The notes beneath the pieces are model-generated. The model had not been told where the DNA came from. It was given only the letters and a program-made list of their open reading frames with translations, and searched no databases. 5,254 bases of DNA, taken from positions 1 through 5,254 of the forward strand of contig DAOVLV010000167.1 in NCBI GenBank assembly GCA_030631085.1, given 5' to 3'. Positions 1 to 5,254 of this stretch are shown in pieces. This stretch comes from Planctomycetales bacterium. GTDB taxonomy: Bacteria; Planctomycetota; Phycisphaerae; SM23-33. The position numbers and the translations under genes were made by a program. The first letter of the stretch is position 1, and each line of letters starts with the position of its first letter.

Positions 1-693
1 GCCAACGTGGCTGCCACGGAGGCGACAATCGCCCAGGCACAGGCAGCCCTCCAGCAAGCCCAAGCCGCTTTGGAGCGTCTGGATGTCCGAATCGCCGACT
101 ATACAATCCGGGCGCCCTTCGCCGGGGTCATCACCGCAAGGTATGTCGATCAAGGCGCGATGGATAACCCTACTCTACCGATTGTACAGATCATGGACGT
201 GTCATCCTTGAAGGTAAATTGCGCCGTGGCGCAGGTAAACGCCAGCAAGGTCAGGTTCGGCCAGAAAGTTCAGGTAACAACAGATGCCTATCCGGGCGTT
301 GAGTTTCCAGGCAAGGTACATATTGTCAATCCTGCATTGGATGCGAAAACAAGAACCCTTCCTGTGGAGGTTCGTTCCAGCGGGAAAAAGTCTTCCAGGA
401 AGAATGGACGTTCGGCATCTCTTAAACCCGGCATGTTCGTGAAGGTAAGCATCGACATCGGAAGCAAAACTACCTTGGCCGTACCGAGGGATTGTCTGCT
501 GCGTCTGCCGGGAACCGGCGTGTACTACGTCTTTATCGTTAAAGACGGAAAGGCACAAAAAAGGACGGTTCGTCTCGGTATCAGCCAAGGCAATCTTGTC
601 GAGATCGCCAGCGGACTCAAGGAAGGCCAACACGTGGTAATCAAGGGCCAGGGAAATCTCAAGACCGGTACGGCCGTCGTCGAAAGCCGATAA
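1..693 (+). CDS. RND efflux periplasmic adaptor subunit (membrane fusion protein), 3' part
   Basis: This is the C-terminal 230 residues of a periplasmic adaptor that links an RND pump to an outer-membrane channel. The frame is open from base 1 with no convincing start (the GTG at 7 lies inside a helix), so the 5' end is outside the window. Numbering from base 1, residues 3-29 are an Ala/Gln/Leu-rich heptad stretch, the second arm of the alpha-hairpin. Residues 30-60 form the returning half of the lipoyl domain, with the family signature IRAPFAGVIT and a following DQGAM turn. Residues 65-150 are the beta-barrel, with the hallmark LDAKTRTLPVEV and LKPGMFVKV strands. Residues 155-230 are the membrane-proximal domain (AVPRDCLL, GLKEGQHVVIKG). 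An extra basic Lys/Arg/Ser stretch lies at about 126-140. The RND gene follows 18 bp later, which fits an adaptor-pump operon. The substrate cannot be read from the sequence. Confidence 0.95.
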   Translation, partial: ANVAATEATIAQAQAALQQAQAALERLDVRIADYTIRAPFAGVITARYVDQGAMDNPTLPIVQIMDVSSLKVNCAVAQVNASKVRFGQKVQVTTDAYPGVEFPGKVHIVNPALDAKTRTLPVEVRSSGKKSSRKNGRSASLKPGMFVKVSIDIGSKTTLAVPRDCLLRLPGTGVYYVFIVKDGKAQKRTVRLGISQGNLVEIASGLKEGQHVVIKGQGNLKTGTAVVESR

Positions 694-699
694 CGGCAT

Positions 700-703
700 G
701 GAG
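700..703 (+). promoter_or_regulatory. Ribosome binding site of the RND permease gene
   Basis: GGAG lies 8 nt before the ATG at 712, in the short gap after the adaptor stop codon. It supports the ATG at 712 as the real start. No promoter is visible in the 18-bp gap, so the permease is probably translated from the adaptor transcript. Confidence 0.7.
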
Positions 704-711
704 CGAACATC

Positions 712-3700
712 ATGAAGTTGCCTCAAATATCTGTAAAGCGGCCATATACGGTAATGATGGTTTTCCTCGGCATTGTGCTTTTCGGCGGTGTTGCGATGAC
801 CATGCTTGGCGTGGATTTACTGCCGAAAATCGAGCCTCCCGCCATCAGCGTTCTGGTGCCTTATCCCGGAGCGACCGCCAGTGATGTCGAGAGTGACGTA
901 ACCAAATACCTGGAGGACCAACTCAGCACGGTAAACAACCTCGACGAGCTGCGCTCGCTATCCAAGGATAACCTCTCAATGGTAACCTGCAAATTCGACT
1001 GGGGGACTAATCTGGACATTGCCTCCAGCGACGTGCGGGACAGTCTGGATTTGGCCAAGCCGGATATTCACGAGCATGCTCCCGGGTCTGGGGAGCCGAT
1101 GCTCTTCAAATTTTCCAGCGCGACGGCTCCGGTAATGGTTGTGGCCGTGTCCGCCACGGAAAGCTGGTCGCAACTTTACCATATTGTTGATAAGCAAATA
1201 TCCGACCCACTCAAGCGAGTGAAGGGCGTCGGCACCATTGTGCTGTTTGGAGGGCTCAAACGACAAATCAATGTCGAGTTCGACAAGCAACTCCTTGCCG
1301 GTTATGGCCTCTCGGTTCAACAGGTTATCCAGAAATTAGCATCCGAGAATGTGGACCTGCCGGCCGGTGAAGTAAAGATGGGGACGCGGAAGTATCAAAT
1401 TCGTGTTACAGGGCGATTCAAAAACCCTGATGAAATATCCGGTATTGTCGTCGCCGCCAAAGATGGCCGCCCGATATATCTCAAAGACGTTGCCGCTGTT
1501 ACGGACAATTTCGAAGATTCCCGCATGAAGGGCTGGGCAAACGGGAAAGATGCAATCGTCTTTATCATTCAGAAGCAAACCGGTGCCAACACGGTGGCGG
1601 TCTGCGATGCCGTGCGAAAGCGGTTGGATGAGATTAAGAAGGGCCTGCCGTCAGACATCAGCATTTCCATGCCGATAGACAACTCGGAATTCATCCTGGA
1701 CTCCGTCAGCAATCTGGCATACACGCTCATCGTTACGTTTGTGCTCGTCGGCGTGATAACGTTTCTTTTCCTGAGAAAAATCGCCCCGACGATTGTAGTG
1801 CTTCTCAACATACCATTTTCCATGATTATCTCGCTGGTATTTATGTACGTCATGGATTACACGATCAACATCATCTCCCTGATGAGCATGGCGATTGCCA
1901 TCGGCATGGTTGTGAGTAACCCGATCTTTGTGGTCGAGGTAATATGGCGTCGCATTGAAGCCGGCGAGCGCCCCGCCGAGGCTGCTGAGTTCGGCACTTC
2001 CGAAGTCGGGATGGCTATTACAGCATCGACCCTCACTACGATTGTTGTCTTTGCCCCGTTCATTTACTTGTCCGGTCTGGTCGGGATCATTTTCAAGCAG
2101 CTTGCGATGATCGTGACCATTACGCTCATCGGCTCAATTTTTACCGCATTTACCCTGACGCCAATGCTCGTCTCGCGATGGTTCAAGCCGATTGAACGCC
2201 GTAAGATTTCATGGTTCTACCGCATGGGTGAGCGGCTTTATGGGCGATTGGAATCGACCTATGGTTCGCTTCTGAAATGGAGCCTGAAACACCACAAGAA
2301 GATCGCCATCACTATGGTGGCTATTTTCGTATTAAGCCTCCTGCCAATGAGATATGTTGGAACTGAGCTTTTCCCGGAGGTCGATACCGGAGAGATTGAC
2401 ATTCGTGCGTCGTTGGATGAGAGCGCACGCCTTGAGGAAAGTACAAAGGCTGCATTACGTATCAATGATCTTTTCGAACGCTATGTGCCCGAAACTCGCG
2501 ATTCCTACGCGTTTTGCGGGGAGACCGAGAAAGGCCTTGGTGTAGCACTGGGGTTTGAGGAGGGTTCTAATCAAACGGAGGCCGGGGCGAAACTTGTTAA
2601 AAAGGCTGACCGTCAACGGTCCGCCAGTGAGATTGCAACTGCACTCAGAGCCAAGATGAAGAGGATGCCCGGTGCTCAAAAACTCACGGTTACGGCGCAG
2701 ACGCCGATAAAGCAGATGCTGATGGGTGGGATCAAGCAAATAGAGGTGGAAATTATCGGCCACGACATGGAGGTTACAGATAATTTGGCCGAACAAGTTC
2801 GAGCGATCTTTCAACGCACTGATGGCACCGTGGACATCAGAATCAGCCGAAAAAATTACCGCCAGGAAGTTCACGTTAAGGTGGACAAACAAAAAGCAGC
2901 GAGCCTCGGTGTTGATGTAGCCACGGTCGCGCTCGCCCTTCGGAGTAACTATTATGGCTTCGCGGCGACCAAGTATCGCGATGCCGGAGACGACTTCGAC
3001 GTTTTCGTTCGTCTAAACGAACGAAGCCGTAGTACGCTCGAAAATATCGGCGACACGGATATCCCATCTATGAAAAGTGGCGTGGGCACCGTCAAGCTGA
3101 AGAATATCTCGCGTATCGAGGCCGTTTCGGGGCCTGTGCAAATCGATCGCAAAAATCGTGATAGAGTCGTCATTGTCGGAGCGGATGTACATGGTCGGTC
3201 GCTAGGTAAAGTCAGAGATGACATCGAAAAAAAGGTCCGCGAGTTGCAAATCCCGCCGGGAGTAACAATAGAATACGGCGGCGAGGCAAAGGAACAGGCA
3301 AAGGCATTCCGTGACCTGTACATACTGCTTGTTATTGGAATAATCCTGGTTGCGATGGTAATCGTATCACAGTTCGAGTCTTTACGTACGCCATTGGCGG
3401 TGATTTTCGCCATTCCATTCACATTCACTGGTGTTATCGTTGCCCTCCTATTAACTGGAACAACGTTAAACATGATGTCTTTCATGGCACTGATACTCCT
3501 GGTCGGCGTGGTCGTCAACAATGCCATCGTATTGATGGACTATGCTGACATTCTTCGCTCCCAGGGTCTGGCGATGCATGATGCGCTGGTGCAGGCCGGG
3601 ACTCATCGACTTCGCCCAATCCTAATGACGACACTCACATGCCTGTTTGGAATGATCCCGCTGGCGGTCTCTCGCGGCGAGGGGGCGGAACTCTGGCGGC

Positions 3701-3816
3701 CGTTTGGTATCACAGTCCTTGGCGGGCTGCTGATGTCCACCGTAGTGGGGCTTATACTCGTCCCAATCATGTATTCGTTCTTCGCCAAAAAAGATATCCA
3801 GCCCGAAAGGGGATGA
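712..3816 (+). CDS. RND (HAE-type) efflux transporter permease subunit, AcrB-like, with altered TM4 relay
   Basis: This 1034-residue inner-membrane protein has the full length and internal duplication of AcrB-type pumps. TM1 is about 12-32 and is followed by a periplasmic porter domain opening with the family-typical PYPGATASDVE and SDVRDSLD patches. TM2-TM6 span about 335-490. TM7 is about 530-548, followed by the second periplasmic domain with the KADRQRSASEI segment. TM8 to TM12 are at about 869-888, 893-914, 918-942, 968-987 and 997-1021. The TM11 motif RLRPILMTTLT (966-976) is intact. In TM4 the usual V-D-D/N-A motif reads V-S-N-P: Ser402 and Asn403 stand where AcrB has Asp407 and Asp408, and Pro404 follows. 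Asn936 stands where AcrB has Lys940. Arg966 and Thr973 match AcrB Arg971 and Thr978, and Glu409 of TM4 is kept. The reading frame is undamaged and codon use matches the adaptor, so this is a functional-looking gene. The lack of relay acids may define a subfamily. It sits between the adaptor and the PII-like gene. Confidence 0.97.
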   Translation: MKLPQISVKRPYTVMMVFLGIVLFGGVAMTMLGVDLLPKIEPPAISVLVPYPGATASDVESDVTKYLEDQLSTVNNLDELRSLSKDNLSMVTCKFDWGTNLDIASSDVRDSLDLAKPDIHEHAPGSGEPMLFKFSSATAPVMVVAVSATESWSQLYHIVDKQISDPLKRVKGVGTIVLFGGLKRQINVEFDKQLLAGYGLSVQQVIQKLASENVDLPAGEVKMGTRKYQIRVTGRFKNPDEISGIVVAAKDGRPIYLKDVAAVTDNFEDSRMKGWANGKDAIVFIIQKQTGANTVAVCDAVRKRLDEIKKGLPSDISISMPIDNSEFILDSVSNLAYTLIVTFVLVGVITFLFLRKIAPTIVVLLNIPFSMIISLVFMYVMDYTINIISLMSMAIAIGMVVSNPIFVVEVIWRRIEAGERPAEAAEFGTSEVGMAITASTLTTIVVFAPFIYLSGLVGIIFKQLAMIVTITLIGSIFTAFTLTPMLVSRWFKPIERRKISWFYRMGERLYGRLESTYGSLLKWSLKHHKKIAITMVAIFVLSLLPMRYVGTELFPEVDTGEIDIRASLDESARLEESTKAALRINDLFERYVPETRDSYAFCGETEKGLGVALGFEEGSNQTEAGAKLVKKADRQRSASEIATALRAKMKRMPGAQKLTVTAQTPIKQMLMGGIKQIEVEIIGHDMEVTDNLAEQVRAIFQRTDGTVDIRISRKNYRQEVHVKVDKQKAASLGVDVATVALALRSNYYGFAATKYRDAGDDFDVFVRLNERSRSTLENIGDTDIPSMKSGVGTVKLKNISRIEAVSGPVQIDRKNRDRVVIVGADVHGRSLGKVRDDIEKKVRELQIPPGVTIEYGGEAKEQAKAFRDLYILLVIGIILVAMVIVSQFESLRTPLAVIFAIPFTFTGVIVALLLTGTTLNMMSFMALILLVGVVVNNAIVLMDYADILRSQGLAMHDALVQAGTHRLRPILMTTLTCLFGMIPLAVSRGEGAELWRPFGITVLGGLLMSTVVGLILVPIMYSFFAKKDIQPERG
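3808..3813 (+). promoter_or_regulatory. Ribosome binding site of the PII-like gene, inside the end of the pump gene
   Basis: AGGGGA forms the last two sense codons of the RND permease (Arg-Gly), with its final G 8 nt before the ATG at 3821. The pump stop codon is at 3814-3816, between the site and the start. Ribosomes finishing the pump therefore end on top of the next initiation site, an arrangement expected to couple translation of the two genes (inference). Confidence 0.75.
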
Positions 3817-3820
3817 TTGA

Positions 3821-4114
3821 ATGAAAGCGGTACTGATTACATATAACGTGGCGATCCATGACGAACTTATGGAGGCGCTGAGTAAACTCGATGTAGCCGA
3901 AGGCTTCACTCGGATAGAGCACGTAACCGGACGAGGCAAAGCAAGCGGGCCCCATTTTGGGAGCCACACTTGGCCGGCGTACAACTCCGCCATCTTTACT
4001 GCCGCAGGAGATCAAAAAGCAGGCGAGATACTCCAATCCGTCAAGGGCTTGCGCGAGAAATTTGCCAAGGAAGGCATCAAAGCATTCTGCTGGACAATCG
4101 ACGAGATCACGTAG
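3821..4114 (+). CDS. PII-like, PG0541-family transporter-associated protein
   Basis: This is a soluble 97-residue cytoplasmic protein with no signal peptide or membrane segment. It starts with a hydrophobic strand (KAVLITYNVAI), then a helix with a Leu-rich face (DELMEALSKLDV), a strand (GFTRIEHVTG), a loop rich in Gly and His with the motif GPHFGSHTWP (residues 46-55), a strand (NSAIFTAAG), a helix (about 66-87) and a last strand (KAFCWTIDEI). This beta-alpha-beta-beta-alpha-beta order and the H-T-W-P loop match small PII-like proteins encoded beside RND pumps, named after Porphyromonas gingivalis PG0541. The function of that family is not established. PII-fold proteins generally form trimers that bind small ligands and regulate partners, often transporters. 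It lies 4 bp after the pump and has its Shine-Dalgarno site inside the pump gene, so it is very probably co-expressed with the pump. The overlapping open frame at 3970-4221 is a shadow. Confidence 0.85.
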   Translation: MKAVLITYNVAIHDELMEALSKLDVAEGFTRIEHVTGRGKASGPHFGSHTWPAYNSAIFTAAGDQKAGEILQSVKGLREKFAKEGIKAFCWTIDEIT

Positions 4115-4120
4115 GGGGTG

Positions 4121-4207
4121 ATGCCGACGCTCTACAGCATCTTCGACGACCTTGGACATCACACAAAGCGACACGCTACCCGAATACTACATGGAAATGC
4201 AGAATAG
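4121..4207 (+). CDS. Doubtful 28-codon ORF between the PII-like and acyltransferase genes
   Basis: The ATG at 4121 opens a frame of 28 sense codons that ends in TAG at 4205-4207, immediately before and in the same frame as the acyltransferase ATG at 4208. A G-rich run (GGGGG at 4114-4118) precedes it but stands only 2 nt from the ATG, too close for a good Shine-Dalgarno site. The peptide starts MPTLYSIFDDLG, has three histidines in its second half, and resembles nothing I recognise. It could be a small protein, a leader peptide that feeds ribosomes to the acyltransferase (stop and start codons abut), or chance. Chance is quite likely at this length. Confidence 0.2.
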   Translation: MPTLYSIFDDLGHHTKRHATRILHGNAE

Positions 4208-4858
4208 ATGGAACTGTATGAATCCATAACCAAGAATGTATATGCCAGAACATTGGCGATGCTATCCCGCCCGTATGTCCGAGACTATAAGAGTTTCGAC
4301 AATATCCCCAGGCGAAAAGGGAACGTCATATTTATTGCAAACCACAACTCCCTGCTGGACTCTTTTTTGCTTACCCCCCATCTGATACTGAGAACTGGGA
4401 AGATTGTATATATCTTGGGTGATAAGAAGGTATGGAGAAGCAATTTGTTCTACCGTTTTATAACCAGAATGATGTGCAACGCTATTCTCATGGATAGAGA
4501 TAAACCGAGCGACGTGGCAAGAGCTCTAGTTGAATGTGCAAGAAGGTTGAAGAAAGGTGGGATCCTTCTAATATTCCCAGAGGGAACCAGAGGTATCCCC
4601 AATAACATTGCCCAGTTCAAGAGTGGGATTTATGCGATAGCGTTCCGTGCCCAGTCATCCATCGTGCCAATCTATTTGGGCAATGTTCCGCTTCTTTCCT
4701 ATAAAGGAAAGCGTTTTCCAAGTTTGTTCAGGGCCCGGTTCAGACTGTCAATAAACGTTGGCTCAGAAATTGGTTACGCCGAATACAGTTCATACAAAGG
4801 AAAGCGAAGCCAATTTTGTCAATACCTGAGGGAAAAAGTTTCTGGGTTACATTGTTGA
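4208..4858 (+). CDS. plsC: PlsC-type 1-acyl-sn-glycerol-3-phosphate acyltransferase family protein
   Basis: The 216-residue product carries all the blocks of the glycerolipid acyltransferase family. Block I is NHNSLLD, giving the catalytic H-x4-D pair His46 and Asp51. Block II is ILMDRD around Asp96-Arg97. Block III is FPEGTR at 123-128, followed by FKSG at 137-140. Block IV is IVPIYL at 152-157. Such enzymes move an acyl chain from acyl-ACP or acyl-CoA to lysophosphatidic acid or a related acceptor at the inner face of the membrane. No clear transmembrane helix is seen, and the protein is somewhat shorter than typical PlsC (about 240 residues), so the acceptor may differ. The symbol is assigned by family only. 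TAG at 4205-4207 is in frame directly upstream, so ATG 4208 is the earliest possible ATG start. Its ribosome site is weak (GGA at 4193-4195, 12 nt away). Codon use departs from the pump genes: by hand count 13 of 21 arginines are AGA/AGG, against about 8 of 57 in the permease. The gene is also visibly richer in A+T, which suggests a separate origin. Confidence 0.92.
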   Translation: MELYESITKNVYARTLAMLSRPYVRDYKSFDNIPRRKGNVIFIANHNSLLDSFLLTPHLILRTGKIVYILGDKKVWRSNLFYRFITRMMCNAILMDRDKPSDVARALVECARRLKKGGILLIFPEGTRGIPNNIAQFKSGIYAIAFRAQSSIVPIYLGNVPLLSYKGKRFPSLFRARFRLSINVGSEIGYAEYSSYKGKRSQFCQYLREKVSGLHC

Positions 4859-5041
4859 ACACGACACCAAATCTGCAAATTGCTCCCGATTTGTATATTG
4901 TCTTTTTATGATATTGCCCGCGCAATAAGAAAACGAACCGCTGCAATTCTGCACGGAGAGAGTACTGATATTTGAAGGTGTTCCTCCGATCCACGTTTGC
5001 CTGTGAGGCATGGTGAGGTGCACATAAAAAACCGGATTGCC
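4859..5041. other. Convergent intergenic region, no gene seen
   Basis: These 183 bp separate the acyltransferase stop from the end of the minus-strand regulator. I find no convincing coding frame. The region holds the minus-strand terminator at its right end and some weaker inverted repeats: CAAATC/GATTTG (4868-4873 with 4888-4893, then a T5 run at 4903-4907), TATTGC/GCAATA (4912-4917 with 4922-4927), and TGCCT/AGGCA (4998-5002 with 5006-5010). The first could be a poor terminator for the acyltransferase, because its loop is 14 nt and the T run is some 9 nt away. No clear plus-strand terminator exists here. Confidence 0.6.
4912..4927. repeat. Short perfect inverted repeat, 6-bp stem with 4-nt loop
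   Basis: TATTGC and GCAATA flank the four bases CCGC. Neither strand has a T run directly after the stem, so it is not a canonical intrinsic terminator. It could form an mRNA 3'-end hairpin protecting the acyltransferase transcript, or be fortuitous. Confidence 0.3.
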
Positions 5042-5049
5042 TCAATCCG
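5026..5049 (-). terminator. Rho-independent terminator of the TetR-type gene
   Basis: Read on the minus strand, a perfect 7-bp stem (CGGATTG with CAATCCG, plus-strand positions 5043-5049 and 5033-5039) with a 3-nt loop is followed, after one G, by six consecutive T residues (A run at 5026-5031 on the plus strand). The stop codon of the regulator (5042-5044) lies in the stem and loop, so the coding region runs straight into the terminator. On the plus strand the stem has no T run after it, so termination should be one-directional. Confidence 0.85.
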
Positions 5050-5254
5050 CCGGCCCGGTCGTTGACCAGGATGTCAGTTCGGCGATCAAACCTTGTTTAA
5101 GCGAGGCTAACGAACGCTTCCCAGCCTCCGCGTCTGCGTCGAACATGGAATCCACAATGATCCCGTTGATTGTGGACCAGACCAGAGAAGCCATCACGGA
5201 CGGATCGAAACGACGGGCAAACTCGCCACCAGCGATACCTTCTACAAGGATGGC
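5042..5254 (-). CDS. Probable TetR/AcrR-family transcriptional regulator, C-terminal part
   Basis: On the minus strand a frame is open from the right edge for 70 codons and ends in TGA at 5042-5044; the N-terminal part is outside the window. The visible sequence is a mostly helical C-terminal ligand-binding domain. It includes the stretch GEFARRFDP, then a helix with VWSTINGIIVDS, then an acidic DADAE loop and a closing amphipathic helix (SLKQGLIAELTSW). The GEF-x-x-x-F-DP and W-x-x-x-NG pattern is what I expect from the last helices of TetR-type repressors, but the DNA-binding helix-turn-helix is not visible, so the family call is by resemblance. The gene is convergent with the efflux and acyltransferase genes and ends in its own terminator. 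TetR-type proteins commonly repress nearby RND pumps. Regulation of this operon, or of genes further right, is inference. Confidence 0.7.
   Translation of the reverse strand, partial: AILVEGIAGGEFARRFDPSVMASLVWSTINGIIVDSMFDADAEAGKRSLASLKQGLIAELTSWSTTGPAD

Noticed and set aside
202..726. Open frame of 174 codons on the minus strand opposite the adaptor
   Set aside because: It lies wholly opposite a clearly conserved adaptor, shows no recognisable domain, and has a composition typical of an antisense shadow.
2455..3527. Several minus-strand open frames of 63-191 codons opposite the pump gene
   Set aside because: All are opposite the second half of the RND permease, whose frame is conserved throughout. 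Their Ser/Thr/Arg-rich products look like shadows.
3622..4174. Two overlapping minus-strand open frames (123 and 135 codons) across the end of the pump and the PII-like gene
   Set aside because: The plus-strand PII-like gene has a good ribosome site, operon spacing and a recognisable fold. The antisense frames have none of these.
4152..4188. Possible promoter before the acyltransferase (TTGGAC and AATACT)
   Set aside because: The two boxes are 25 bp apart, too far for a sigma-70 promoter, and the second box matches the consensus at only four of six positions.
3970..4221. Plus-strand open frame of 83 codons overlapping the PII-like gene and the following gap
   Set aside because: It is very Arg-rich, has no good ribosome site, and is an out-of-frame reading of the PII-like gene.
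4998..5010. Perfect 5-bp hairpin TGCCT-GTG-AGGCA in the intergenic region
   Set aside because: It is short, has no T run on either strand, and is of a size that arises by chance.
4740..5045. Minus-strand open frame of 101 codons across the intergenic region and the end of the acyltransferase
   Set aside because: It begins at the regulator stop codon inside the terminator and ends opposite a conserved enzyme. There is no ribosome site and no recognisable motif.

Overview
The window is bacterial accessory DNA of intermediate GC content. It reads as the 3' part of a tripartite efflux locus: the end of a periplasmic adaptor gene, a complete RND (HAE-type) inner-membrane transporter, and a small PII-like gene of the PG0541 transporter-associated type. 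These three are tightly packed on the + strand (18-bp and 4-bp gaps) and look like one operon whose promoter, adaptor start and probable TolC-type outer-membrane partner lie left of the window. The adaptor and the outer-membrane-dependent pump architecture imply a Gram-negative (diderm) cell. The PG0541-type gene next to an RND pump is a context I associate with Bacteroidota and other anaerobic diderms. The moderate GC and protein style would also fit a Planctomycetota/Lentisphaerota-like host, so I do not claim a phylum.

Layout. 1-693: adaptor (partial, 5' end missing). 712-3816: RND permease of 1034 residues. 3821-4114: PII-like protein of 97 residues. 4115-4207: a 93-bp gap containing only a doubtful 28-codon ORF. 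4208-4858: PlsC-type acyltransferase of 216 residues, with codon use clearly different from the pump genes. 4859-5041: intergenic, with a good intrinsic terminator that serves the minus strand. 5042-5254: on the minus strand, the C-terminal 70 residues of what looks like a TetR/AcrR-type repressor, running off the right edge.

How they fit together. The adaptor would bridge the RND trimer to an outer-membrane channel, and the RND protein would export a lipophilic or toxic substrate. The PII-like protein is translationally close to the pump and may sense a ligand and modulate pump activity or assembly (inference). The acyltransferase probably makes phosphatidic acid or another acylated lipid. 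It may be an independent gene that happens to follow the efflux operon. The TetR-type protein converges on the operon and could be its repressor, but no operator is visible because the operon promoter is outside the window.

The most notable point is in the RND protein. The TM4 position that normally carries the proton-relay aspartate(s) reads Ser402-Asn403-Pro404, and the TM10 lysine equivalent is Asn936, while the TM11 Arg/Thr (Arg966, Thr973) are kept. Taken with the PII-like neighbour, this makes the energy coupling of this pump worth checking. I saw no CRISPR array, tRNA, rRNA, insertion sequence or attachment site.
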